In this document: piece after piece, positions 9,992 through 18,987 of the stretch
How the letters are laid out: each line of letters begins with the position of its first letter
Position numbering within the stretch: position 1 is the first letter of the stretch
Made by a program: the position numbers and the translations under genes
The notes under the pieces: model-generated
Database searches by the model: none
What the model was told of the DNA's origin: nothing
What the model saw: only the letters and a program-made list of their open reading frames with translations
DNA from: Rhizobium sp. RCAM05350
GTDB lineage: Bacteria > Pseudomonadota > Alphaproteobacteria > Rhizobiales > Rhizobiaceae
NCBI GenBank assembly: GCA_024426085.1
Contig: CP087973.1
Coordinates: 62,001-126,000 of the forward strand
DNA length: 64,000 nucleotides
Direction: 5' to 3'

Positions 9992-10636
9992 GTGTTTAAA
10001 GAGCATGAGTATGCCTTACTGGGCGGTATGAACCGATCGAACGTCGGCCGTCACTTGGCAAAATTGGCGGCTTTGGTCTCTGCGGGGATAGTATTTCTCC
10101 TGCTGTCGGCGGTGGATATCGCGTCCCGTTATGGTTTGCCTGTGAACTTGCCGCCTACTGTACTGTCTCTTGTCGGAGCAAGTATGGTCTTTGCAGTTCT
10201 CTACTGGATATTCGATCGTTTTCTGTGGCGGTGGGCGATCCTTGGTAGGGTGTTGAAAGTCCCGAACATCAGCGGTAAATGGACCTGCAAAGGGCGTACT
10301 TTTAACCGCGCCGATGGCAATTTTCGAAATGACTGGGAAGGAACAATAACTATTGCCCAAAGCTGGGACAAGATCTTCATCCGGTTAAACGGTCCTCAAT
10401 CCGGCTCCCACAGTATCGCAGCGGCTTTAACTTGCGACCCCGTGGAAGGTTATCATCTGCTTTACAATTATGTGAATGAGCCTCGGGCGGGAGAGGCAGA
10501 TCTTAAATCGCATCGAGGATTTGCCCAGATCACATTTGCCGATGATCGAAACTCCGGGGAAGGCGAATATTTTAACGGCTTCTCTCGGGATACATTTGGT
10601 ACACTCCAGCTGACGAGGGCTAAAAATGGCGCGTGA
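9992..10636 (+). CDS. cap15: CBASS effector, Cap15-like (two-TM plus beta-rich domain)
   Basis: A predicted inner-membrane cell-suicide effector of 214 residues. Two hydrophobic helices (LAALVSAGIVFLLLSAV around 28-44 and VLSLVGASMVFAVLYWIF around 57-74) are followed by a beta-rich domain. That domain reads VPNISGKWTCKG, WEGTITIAQSWDKIFI, LLYNYVNEP, SHRGFAQITF and EGEYFNGFSRDTFGTLQL. This order of motifs is that of the SMODS-associated 2TM-beta (Cap15) family, whose beta-barrel senses a cyclic nucleotide and whose TM part then disrupts the membrane. Start GTG 9992 is preferred because AGGGA lies 7 bp upstream; TTG 9986 is an alternative. The stop overlaps the cyclase ATG (10626), so the two are translationally coupled. 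The frame is intact. Confidence 0.85.
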   Translation: MFKEHEYALLGGMNRSNVGRHLAKLAALVSAGIVFLLLSAVDIASRYGLPVNLPPTVLSLVGASMVFAVLYWIFDRFLWRWAILGRVLKVPNISGKWTCKGRTFNRADGNFRNDWEGTITIAQSWDKIFIRLNGPQSGSHSIAAALTCDPVEGYHLLYNYVNEPRAGEADLKSHRGFAQITFADDRNSGEGEYFNGFSRDTFGTLQLTRAKNGA

Positions 10637-11749
10637 CGTAAATAAACGGCTGGATCAGCTTGCGAAGCGGCGTAAAGGGACAGATCGTCTGGGACGCCTA
10701 AATAGTTCGGAGCAGGTTGAAGTCCTCAAGAAAAGTATTTTCGACGAGGCTTGGCAGAACCGCGCTGGACAAGCCAAACACCCGCTACGCCCTTGGAGCA
10801 ATGCAAGCCGTTGATCCTGACTATACGCGAATAAGCCTGGAAACGGCGGACCGTGTTGGCAATCAGCTTTTAACGAGGCTGGAAGGCGAAGGCATCTATG
10901 TGGAATTCAGGATACAAGGGTCGGTTGCGCTTGATGTTCATATTCGCGGGGTAAGCGATGTCGACCTACTCACCTTGGACAGATATTTCCGTACCTACAA
11001 TCGATATGGGCCAAAAAGCGGCAGTTACTCAGCCAGCGATACTACAGAGTCCTCTCAGCAACGCCTGATGAAGATTCGCTCGAAGTCCGAAGTGGCGCTA
11101 TCTAATGCTTTTCCAGCTGCGACCGTTGATAAAGCAGGAGGTAAGGCAATAGCGTTATATGGCGGATCGTTGGCACGACCGGTGGACGTTGTGCCTTCGC
11201 ATTGGTACGACACGACAGAATATCAGACTTCGGGTCATGAGGCTGACCGGGCTGTTACCATTTTGGACAAGAATGTCCCAACAACACTAGACAACTGGCC
11301 ATTCCTTCACATTCATAAGATCCATGAACGGGACAGTGAGATCGGAGGCGGCCTCAAAAAAGCAATCCGCCTAGCCAAGAATGTGAAGAACGACGCCGAA
11401 ACTGAGGGCACTTCGATTGCCCTCCCAAGCTTCGACATCGCCTCCATCATGTATCATGCCAACATCCAAGCGTTAGCAAGCGGGACTATTTACGAGCTCG
11501 CAATCCTGGCTGAAGCGCAACGCCACTTGGATTTTCTCTCGGCTAATCAGAGCTATGCAATGACGCTTGAAGTACCTGACGGATCCCGGAAAATTCTCGA
11601 TAAGGCAGAAAAGTTTAACGCACTCCGCACTTTCGGTTGAATTTGACGATCTATTGCGCGAGGTGGCAAGGGAGCAAGGTAAGAACTTAGGTTTGCTTCC
11701 GGGTTTCCAAGACCTGCGAAATATTCTTCAAGAGAGCTATATCTTGTAG
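10626..11749 (+). pseudogene. CD-NTase (cGAS/DncV-like nucleotidyltransferase) of CBASS, two frameshifts
   Basis: The signal-making enzyme of the CBASS pair, about 373 residues when the frames are joined. The catalytic core is IQGSVALDVHIRG...SDVDLL, the GS-x(n)-DxD signature that binds Mg-NTP. The third acidic residue follows at RPVDVVPSHWYD. It should make a cyclic oligonucleotide upon phage infection, which then activates the adjacent Cap15-like effector. The frame shifts near 10767 (after EAWQNR) and near 11628 (before SVEFDDLLREVA). Both fit a one-base gain, the second in a TTT run. If genuine, the first shift removes the active site and the locus is dead. Product nucleotide cannot be predicted. 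Confidence 0.83.
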
Positions 11750-11773
11750 GTTGAAGTACCTAGCAAAATGCAT

Positions 11774-12128
11774 TGGTGGGCACCGCCATTGAACTCCCTC
11801 GCAGCCGCCGTCACACGATAATCCTGCAAGAGGTTAGGGCGCCGGCAGGACTGCCTCCAACCGTCAGCCGGCAGTGCTGCGAGCGCAGCAAACCGGGTGG
11901 GGCACAGGGGTCTGCGAGGCGGCGGACGCGCTTCCAAGGACGGGTAGCAAGGAAGAAGGCATCGACCTCGGTCGATGAGATCAACAGCGCGGTCGGCAGT
12001 ACGCGACTGAAGCCGAGCGGACACCTGCGTATCGATACCCAGACGACGTCGGGAGCCACCCCCACTGCCATTTCATGGCGTTTATCCGCGGGCCGAATGC
12101 AGAGCGCCCCGCTCTGGGCGTTCATTCA
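11774..12128 (+). pseudogene. LysR-family regulator remnant
   Basis: A strongly decayed piece of a LysR-type regulator. AIELPRS followed by a degenerate stretch resembles recognition-helix sequence. VDEINSAVGSTRLKPSGHLR then IDTQTT matches the linker and start of the effector domain, where family members read E-x(n)-AVxxxxxxPxGxLRI. The sequence between has lost recognisable HTH residues, and nothing of the rest of the effector domain follows. No intact start or frame is present. Identification depends mainly on the linker match. Confidence 0.45.
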
Positions 12129-12199
12129 ATGACTCTGCGAGACGTTCGGTGAGAAGGCGGGACCGTTGATGATAGCAAATCCGTAAAATCGTCGCCCAT

Positions 12200-12756
12200 C
12201 TAACCAAAGTGTCGACGTTCGATCACATTCACGGATACTAGGTCCCCCTCCAGAGAGAGCATCATGAGTATCTCATCACTTCCCACGCCATTGTCTAGGA
12301 AACCACGGGGTATTCGACCAACCGGTTCGAAGCCGTAGCGTTGATAGAAGCGTATCGTGGCGGAATTTTCCGCATTCACCCCAAGCTCCAACTGCAGTAT
12401 TCCAAGCTCTCGTGCACGGTTTGCAGCGGCACCGAGAAGGTCTGCAGGCGATCCCCTTTCCCCGCTCGGCCTTGCGCACGTAGACACTCGTGAGTGTCGC
12501 CCGATGCATCATTTTCCTTGCTCTCTGAAACCTGAGCCCCATCATGCCGCAGGGCTCTCCGTTCAAGAACGCCACAAAAACGGGCTGTTCCGAGCCGCTG
12601 GCGCCATTCCTGCTCGGAGAGATTAATCCAGTCTTCGTGTAAACTCGCGAATGAATTAGGCTCGTGTGAAAGTGCTTCCAGGCGAATGTCACGGAACACG
12701 CCGACGTCATCGACCGATAGGCGCCTGATGATGATATCGCTGATGGTGCCGGACAT
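12200..12756 (-). pseudogene. GNAT-family N-acyltransferase (two frameshifts)
   Basis: An acyl-CoA-dependent acetyltransferase of about 185 residues. Start ATG 12756 (MSGTISDIIIRRLSVDDV) has GGAGGA 7-8 bp upstream. The N-terminal strand-helix pair runs to EWRQRL near 12600. The second frame carries VFVAFLNGEPCGMMGL and VYVRKAERGKGI, the acetyl-CoA pyrophosphate-binding motif A (R/Q-x-x-G-x-G/A). The third frame carries RARELGILQLELGVNAENSA and RFYQRYGFEPVGRIPR, the classic end of the fold. It is the last of four minus-strand genes starting with a LuxR regulator at 16275. Substrate unknown. Confidence 0.75.
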
Positions 12757-12815
12757 CTGCATCTCCTCCAATGGATCGCTGCGAGATTTCAAGTTCGTTT
12801 CGGGACGAGCTCCGA

Positions 12816-14229
12816 TCAGGCGAATTTCCATTCTGGTGAGAGGACGTGAACGGTCTCATCTGCGATCCGTTGCGCCAGCCCCGCCCAGATCGGATCGCTG
12901 GTAAAGCTCTCAAGATCGCCGCACGCCTGTTCGAGTGGTTCCCTGCCATAGAAGTCGAGCAAGTCGGGGAGGGGACTACTTTCCAATTCATAAAACGGCA
13001 ACATGTTGCGTGGCTTCAGCACGCGATGACCCCACACCTCGGGGCAGTCATCGGCACTTATGGTGCCCAATAAAACTTGGTCGCCGGCTTGCCTGAGTGC
13101 GGTTGAGAACACATAGCGCATAAGAGGGTAGTAGACGATCTGCCGGCACCCGCCGAGAACGCGGATGCCCGGTAGAATGGAAGCCACCAGAAAGGTCGTG
13201 AACAGGTTCGGAACGATCTCCCGCCTGCGAAGTGCAACTGCGAGAGCCGCCGGCTCGAAGCGCAACTTCATCGCTTTGCCCGGATCGCCAGCCAGAGTGC
13301 CGTTCACCAGGCGCAACGGGAAGAGCCTGCCACCTACAAAACCCCAGAAAAAGTCAGTCGTACTGCGGATCCATCTAGCCCAGGGACCGGCGTTAAGCTG
13401 GTCGATCGTTTCGAGAATGGCGCGTGCGACGAGATCATCTCCGGCAAAACTTCTGGATAGCCATGAACGAGGGTCTTCGAGATGATCGGCGACGAGGTCG
13501 GCGATGTCGATGTCGTCAAGCTGAAGAAGCCGTGGCTGCGCGGGAAACGCCCACCTCCAGAGCGCCTGGTTGCCAGCCCTGATTGCGTCAGCGGCAGACG
13601 CGAATTCAGCCTCCGGCAAAATCGACTTCAACCGCGCGGCTGAAGGGTTAGCTGGCACATCTTTGCTGCTTCCCGCCATTTGAAAACTGTAGGGGCCGTT
13701 AAAACCGCAGACGCTGTAGGAATCCATCAGGCGTCTCGGGAAGCCCGAAGACGTTGAGCGGCTCGCCTTCAAGCAACAGCCATCCTGGACCTTTCCTTGG
13801 CCTTTCAATGAATTTCACAGTGGAGGCGCTGTAGCAGATATGCCATTGTAGTCCGTTCGCGTTTAAACCGAGCAGGCTGAAGAGGTGTGAGTAAAACGCA
13901 TCCGGTTCGATCAAGAGATGGCAATGGGGACCGGTTTGAATGACAGGGGCCGCCGCCAATTGTTGGGCCGATTGCTTCGCTTCCTGCACATCGGCGCCAG
14001 CGCGCAAGGCGGCCCGTTCGACGCATTTCTGAAGGAAGACCATGGCCTCGTCACGAGTAGGGCATCCACTTCGGTGACCCACGATGTGGTAGACCGTCTG
14101 TGCATAATTCTTGAGCGGTCGAGCCCAGTGGTCGTCCAGCTGTGGAAAGAGATGCGACAAGGTTTGTTTCAGTCCAGCCGCGGTGAAATCGCTGCCGCGT
14201 GATCGGACTGAAGTCGGATTTTCGTCCAT
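12816..14229 (-). pseudogene. Unrecognised protein of about 470 residues (one frameshift), LuxR-linked
   Basis: No family recognised. The reading starts at ATG 14229 (MDENPTSVRSRGSDF). It runs through a His/Cys-containing part (GPHCHLLIEPDAFYSHLFSL, LQWHICYSAST) to EGEPLNVFGLP, then changes frame near 13735 and continues as RRLMDSYSVCGFNGPYSF to the stop at 12816. The second part has amphipathic stretches (WIRSTTDFFWGFVGGRLFPL, PNLFTTFLVASILPGIRVL) and no predicted signal peptide. The start overlaps the end of the SAM-binding gene, and the GNAT gene follows 59 bp later, so it belongs to that operon. Two separate genes, with a first product ending at 13699, is the alternative. I do not assign a function. 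Confidence 0.5.
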
Positions 14230-15312
14230 CGGTTCGCTTCCTTGGCGGTTGCCTGCAGTGTCGCGTCAACGGTCGGCCGGGCGCGAAGGCCGCCACTCCC
14301 ATAGCTCGGACGGTGACGACGCGGTTTCTCGAAAAAAACCGGAGTGGGATCAGTTCGTAGCAATACTCAGGCGGGATCGCCGGTTTCAGCATCGAATTGG
14401 CGAAACTATTGAGCGCGTCGAGCGAATTGGAAGAGACAATCGTGTAGAAATTGCCACTGTTCCAGGTCACCACGGAGTGACTGAAAAATGTGCTCAGCGC
14501 AGCAATTGAACTCTCCAGGTCGACCTGGAGTTTCCGCATCGTGTCGAGGACATCGCGCTTCTTCGCAACAATCTCGGTCTCCGAAAAGTAGCGTGGCTTG
14601 AACTGCTCGTCCTTCTGGCGCTCGCGCTGCAGATAGGTTTCGCTATTCGGATGTGCGATCTTTTGCACTTGAATGAGCAAACCATCGTTTCAGGATCCGG
14701 GGTGCGATGAATGCGAGTTGCGCCTCCCGGTCGCGATTATACATTTGGAAGGTTGTGTCCTCGAGCAAGATATCAAAGCCATCCCTGAACGGCTGCAGGT
14801 CCTCATCGGCCGCGTAGCGTTCCGCATCCAGTTCAAAGAACGGACCGTGGTAGAAATGCGCATGCTCGCTACCTCGTTTGGCAAAAAAGCAGGTGCGGTT
14901 GCCATCCGTGGGACTGCAGCACAAGGTCTCCAGCCGGCCGTCGCCGAGCCTCGCGAGCGCTCTTGCGAGCGTTCCGGCGCCCGCCCCAAGCGAATAGAAT
15001 GTTGCAGGCACGGCCGCTATGTCCCCAAACACGCAGGCTATGCGAGAGTATAGCGGTGGCGAGGCGGCACTCCTCTTCCAGGCGGTAGGGGATGCTGGCG
15101 AAATAATGCTTGTCAAAATGACCCCATAGCCGGCGGTGCGTATCCCAGAACGTCATGCATTCGAGATCGTATTCCAGAAGCCGCATATCGGGCTCTGGTA
15201 TATTTCGATCAGGCATTGCGCCGAGGCCCGTTGCTGTTCGCTCGAAGAATGGCGCAAATGCAGTGAGTCGTGGCGCATTTCGCCAAGTGTCGATCGTCTG
15301 CATATCCACCAT
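14169..15312 (-). pseudogene. Class I SAM-dependent methyltransferase-like protein (frameshifted)
   Basis: A soluble enzyme of roughly 370-380 residues when frames are joined. The start is ATG 15312 (MVDMQTIDTWRNAPRL), with GGAAGGA 8 bp upstream. The Rossmann SAM site is FYSLGAGAGTLARALARLG, with a carboxylate-rich strand (FDILLEDTTFQMY) where motif IV/V would lie. Frame changes occur near 15010 (before the SAM motif), near 14690 (one extra T in TTT) and near 14280. The exact C-terminus is uncertain and overlaps the next gene. The part after residue 200 (FFSHSVVTWNSGNFYTIVSS) is not a standard methyltransferase, so the reaction might be another SAM-dependent transfer. It lies 204 bp downstream of a LuxR gene, same strand. 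Confidence 0.6.
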
Positions 15313-15516
15313 TATGAAATCCTTCCCTGACCGAAAGAAACAGCTGCTGCGACGCGGTCAGAGCGTCGGACGATCGGCCTCCCGCTTCACTGCGAGCAAC
15401 CACCGGCCGACGGATGACCCTTGTGACCAGACTTCCTCGAAGGGGAAGCTGTCGCAATCTGTCGATTTCGGGAGATTGACGCAGCACCGCGGGTGAGGGG
15501 TTCAGCTAGCTTCTAA

Positions 15517-16275
15517 TCAGATATGGATTTTCTCCATGAAGCTTGCCCTTGCCATCGCCTGATAGAGGGTCGCGGCCCCAAGCTTACGCCTTGCCGAACG
15601 GAGATAAAGGCGAACCGCGTTTTCCGAAATGCCAAGATCCGAGGCAACTCGCTTGATAAGCTTGCCTTGCGCGAGAAGCTCAAGGCACTGTTTTTCCCGC
15701 CGCGAGAGTGTCTTGTACACGCTGCCGGCGCTACGATTGGAAAAAGAGATTGCCTTCTCATGCAGACAGTGGGCGAAGATATGCAGGTCGTGAATGCTGG
15801 AATTGCGTAGCCTGGACCATACTTTTCCGGCCGTATTGGACGTCACTGATAATATGCTGCGTTCGCCATTTGGCCCTCTCACCGGCAAACTCAGACCATG
15901 TCGGCCTATGCCAAACGATCTCGCTTCTTTGAAGAAGGCGTCCGCTGTAGCTGACGCCCGTTTAAGGTCCGACCAGTTGACGGGCGAGAACCCCGTGCGG
16001 CTGAGCGCGATGACGGGGTCGACGTCAAAATAGTTTCTGCTCAGGTAAACGTCTGTCCACTCGTGGGGATAGGTCGTGCAATAAAACGGGTAGGGGTGAG
16101 GACTGATCCCATCGTGAACGATGAGAAATGTTATATGGTCCAAGCGATACAGGGCGCGCGTATTTTCGATAACCGCGCCGAGTTCTTCGTTGCTTTTTAT
16201 CCTTCGCAAAGCTCTCACTGCCAAAGATAGTCGTGGCCATTTGCTTGTCCGCACTTGCCCGGCTCGCGCCATCAT
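15517..16275 (-). CDS. LuxR-family quorum-sensing regulator (autoinducer-binding domain plus HTH)
   Basis: A 252-residue intact regulator. The N-terminal domain has the acyl-homoserine-lactone binding pattern: HEWTDVYLSRNYFDVDPVI, with the conserved Trp, Tyr, Asp and Pro, and later WSDL. The C-terminal domain is a LuxR HTH: LSRREKQCLELLAQGKLIKR then VASDLGISENAVRLYLRSAR. No luxI-type synthase is visible in the window, so it is either a LuxR solo or paired with a distant synthase. The same-strand genes downstream (SAM-binding protein, unknown protein, GNAT) are candidates for its regulon. An alternative start one codon downstream (second Met) would change nothing. Confidence 0.9.
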   Translation of the reverse strand: MMARAGQVRTSKWPRLSLAVRALRRIKSNEELGAVIENTRALYRLDHITFLIVHDGISPHPYPFYCTTYPHEWTDVYLSRNYFDVDPVIALSRTGFSPVNWSDLKRASATADAFFKEARSFGIGRHGLSLPVRGPNGERSILSVTSNTAGKVWSRLRNSSIHDLHIFAHCLHEKAISFSNRSAGSVYKTLSRREKQCLELLAQGKLIKRVASDLGISENAVRLYLRSARRKLGAATLYQAMARASFMEKIHI

Positions 16276-16414
16276 CGGTGTTTCCTTCGGGACTCATTGC
16301 AAGAACGCCCAGCGGTCGGATTTAGGCGATAGGAGAACCGCACCTCGGAGAGGTATTGATCGCGCAGATGTCGATCAGAACCGGTAACTCCTGCCAATTC
16401 TGGCGACAAGCGGC

Positions 16415-16660
16415 TTAGTGCAAAAGATGGTAGATTCTACAAGCATCCCTGAAGTTGCGTCGATGGCGCCGGTGCGCTAACGCACCAACGACTACTGAGT
16501 ACCGACCGCCTACGGCTTCCAGGATATTTTGGTGAAGGGCTTTGTCGAGAAAGTCGTCATCCTGGGTAGAGGGCAGGCGAAGGATTCTAGCAAAGGACGA
16601 GCTTCTGTTTCTCGCCTCCGGACAGAAGCTGATCCCAGCTCTAGCCGTCGCGGCCATCCG
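16415..16660 (-). pseudogene. Possible ABC-transporter ATPase remnant
   Basis: A weak trace of an ABC signature. In one minus frame the sequence reads LLSGGEKQKLV (the LSGGQ motif), preceded in another frame by DDGWPRRLELG. It continues in a third frame as FARILRLPSTQDDDFLDKAL, roughly where Walker B should follow. Nothing upstream resembles a Walker A motif. If real, it is a short decayed fragment of a COG4178-type exporter ATPase. The flanking 16276-16414 shows no gene. Confidence 0.3.
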
Positions 16661-16716
16661 TCGTCTTCAATCGGGGCGGGTCTGGACGGAGAATTCGGTT
16701 GCTGGCCCATCAATTA

Positions 16717-17169
16717 TCAGCGGGGAGAGCCGCTGAAGCTGCGGATGAGAGATACAAGTTCCGGCTCATCGACGAGGAGTGCCGCATTTTCAACTGATAG
16801 CCACGCCATTCTTCGCTGCCCTTTCTCAGGCCACTCCGCGCTGCTTGGTCACCTGGAGCGGATAAACAAGCACTTGAAGTCGTTCGAATTCGCCCACCCC
16901 ACGCTTCCAGTAGGTGTAGCTGCCGATTGGCTTTTGCCCCACCTTGCCCACGATGCCAGCCTCCTCATAGGCTTCCGCCGCCGCTGCGTCCGCTTTCTTC
17001 TGGCGTTTCTTCGGCCAGCCCTTCAGGTATGATAAAGCGACCTGTATCACGCGAGGTGATCACCAGAATCTCGGCGACGCCAGAATCCGTAATGCGATAT
17101 GGAAGCGCTGCGACTTGCTGCCGAAGAACGGGCTCATTCTTCAGAATCGGATTTCTTTGTCTTTGCCAT
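16717..17169 (-). pseudogene. NUDIX hydrolase (at least three frameshifts)
   Basis: A small nucleoside-diphosphate-X hydrolase of about 150 residues is recoverable by joining frames. The start is ATG 17169 (MAKTKKSDSEE), then LRQQVAALPYRITDSGVAEI, LVITSRDTGRFIIP, KGWPKKRQKKADAAAAEAYE and EAGIVGKVGQKPIGSYTY. It ends with WLSVENAALLVDEPELV to the stop at 16717. The NUDIX box (G-x5-E-x7-REUxEExGU) is represented by KGW...AAAAEAYEEAG. Indels fall near 17130, 17025 and 16835-16790. Residues between the breaks remain well conserved, which argues for sequence error or very recent inactivation. Confidence 0.75.
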
Positions 17170-17340
17170 CAATGCATAGACTTAGTGTTGATGCTTTCGT
17201 TCGCCAAATTTTGGCGGGCGACAGGACAGGATAGCGCTGAGGGTCTAGACCGCCATCGCAGCAATCGCTATCTGCAGGACTTGTTGCGATGCTGGACACT
17301 TCGCTGATACATCACCGCGGAAACTTCGAGGCTACATTTC

Positions 17341-18018
17341 GTGAAAAAGGTTCAACCTAATTTCGTTGTTGAGTACAAATCCGGGCGGAGAAAAACCGAT
17401 CCCAAAGCGAACTCGATCTGGGGCAACATGGATCTCAAGTCCGTTGCTAGAGATTTGCAGGAAGAAGCAGTGCCATTCCTAACGCGGGGCAAACAAGATG
17501 GAGCATCCGACAGCAAGGTCTCCTTACCTATAGTAAAAGGAACGGAGCCGTTGTTGACACCGTCAATCGGGCATCCGACAACTGCAACGGCTACACAGGA
17601 GACAATCATGGCCGACGAAAACGACACGACAACAATTAATGACGCGCCGGCTTCTGTCGTCGCAGATGCTCCAAAGAAACAGCGGAAACCTCGCGCCAAG
17701 AAAGCGGCACCTGAAACGGCGTCAGTCGAAGTTGCGGCAGAACCTGCAGCTGCTTTGGACACCCCAGCTGGCAAGCGCGGCAAGCAGACGAGAGGACGTA
17801 AGCCGAAGTCGAACGAGGTTGCGGTCACCGCCAAGAAAGTACCAGTGAAACGCGGTCCGAAGGCTGTGCAAGCAGCGCTTCCAGTACCGGCTGTTGCAAT
17901 CGACGAGATGGCGGATCTTCTGCAGCTGGAAGAAGAAAACCAGCGACTGCGCAAATTGCTCGCTGAAAAACTTCGTGCAGAAAATGCAGATCTGCGCAAG
18001 CGGCTCAACCTCGGTTGA
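17341..18018 (+). CDS. syrB: SyrB-like regulatory protein with N-terminal extension
   Basis: A 225-residue frame whose last 136 residues match rhizobial SyrB. A Lys/Ala/Pro-rich basic region (KKQRKPRAKKAA, KRGKQTRGRKPKS, VKRGPKAVQAALP) leads into a leucine-zipper-like coiled coil (LLQLEEENQRLRKLLAEKLR). ATG 17608 (MADENDTTTIND) has AGGAGA at good spacing and is probably the classical SyrB start. The 89 residues before it (FVVEYKSGRRKTDPKANSIW...VARDLQEEAVPFL) look conserved and are in frame without a stop, from GTG 17341. Either the protein is extended or a short upstream gene has fused with it. In Sinorhizobium meliloti SyrB acts negatively on syrM; direct DNA binding here is inference. Confidence 0.8.
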   Translation: MKKVQPNFVVEYKSGRRKTDPKANSIWGNMDLKSVARDLQEEAVPFLTRGKQDGASDSKVSLPIVKGTEPLLTPSIGHPTTATATQETIMADENDTTTINDAPASVVADAPKKQRKPRAKKAAPETASVEVAAEPAAALDTPAGKRGKQTRGRKPKSNEVAVTAKKVPVKRGPKAVQAALPVPAVAIDEMADLLQLEEENQRLRKLLAEKLRAENADLRKRLNLG

Positions 18019-18145
18019 TCCCAGGCGCGGTTCATCGCCGGCCGCATTTCTGTGCTCGTTAAGATGTGCGATTTGGTGGCGGTCATCCCGCCGCCAAAGC
18101 TCAAGCTCGCAAACCGCATGCGAGGTAGAACGCGAGGTCTAAACA

Positions 18146-18724
18146 ATGGCGTCACCTTGGAAATTTCTTGAGCGACTGACGTCGAGGTGGCGTGGTTCGA
18201 AAGAACAACATGACGGCGTCATTGACGATGTGAAGTTGGAAGAGGCCGTGAGCCCCGAGCCTGTTGAGGTGGCAACCGACAATACGCCGAATTCTAGCGA
18301 CCGGCTGGTGGAAGGGGAGCTGCAACCTGCCGAACAATCCGATGCGGTAATGATACTACCGGAGCATTCCGCAGAAGCGGGGAGCAGCGTGCAGGGGAAG
18401 GTCGACCTCGAAAGCGCCAAGCTCGTGGATGCCGCTAGTCCTACCCTATCCGATGACGCCGGTTTAACCGGCACTCCAACTCACGACGCGCTGGCATTTT
18501 CGTCCCCCAAGAAACAACCGAGGGCGAAGCAAAAGCGGAGCCAGGAATCCAGCGTAATCAAGTCAGTTGAGGTCTTTCCGCAGCTTCCAACAAGCGTACC
18601 TACTTTTTCCGATGAGGTGCAAAGCCTCGATGAGGAGATCAGCCTACTGCGCGACCAGTTGGCGCGCAAACTTCAACTTCAGAATGCCCAATTGAGGATG
18701 ATGCTGGAGCGGTTTGAGCGCTGA
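18146..18724 (+). CDS. SyrB-like protein, second copy (divergent)
   Basis: A 192-residue intact protein. The N-terminus is basic (MASPWKFLERLTSRWRGSK), the middle is acidic and low-complexity, then comes a short basic patch (KKQPRAKQKRSQ). The C-terminal coiled coil LDEEISLLRDQLARKLQLQN followed by AQLRMMLERFER parallels the zipper of the SyrB-like protein 130 bp upstream. The two probably arose by duplication and could dimerise through the zipper (inference). No known enzymatic motif. The function in this organism cannot be stated. Confidence 0.65.
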   Translation: MASPWKFLERLTSRWRGSKEQHDGVIDDVKLEEAVSPEPVEVATDNTPNSSDRLVEGELQPAEQSDAVMILPEHSAEAGSSVQGKVDLESAKLVDAASPTLSDDAGLTGTPTHDALAFSSPKKQPRAKQKRSQESSVIKSVEVFPQLPTSVPTFSDEVQSLDEEISLLRDQLARKLQLQNAQLRMMLERFER

Positions 18725-18987
18725 GTACGTCACGGATTCCGTTCACGGCGCAATTCAGTGGCAGTTCATATCCCTTCAAGGCGACGGATTGGGCTCTCGT
18801 AAGAACAGCAGTCGGGTCGAGGTGTCGTGACGCCGGCCTGGCGATGTTTGGTGCCAGAAGAGCAGAAGCGGCGCGACCGCGCAATTGTTCTGCGGCGGGG
18901 TTTAGGGGCCGCCGGACTGTGCGTAGACAGGGCGGGAAAGCTGAAGTATGGCGGACGCAGGATTCTTGTGAGCCGCGAGAAAAGACC

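Noticed and set aside
14643..15116. Methyltransferase-like protein as a BtaA/DUF3419 betaine-lipid enzyme
   Set aside because: Has a SAM motif, but the later part lacks the features I associate with that family; left as SAM-dependent protein of unknown reaction.
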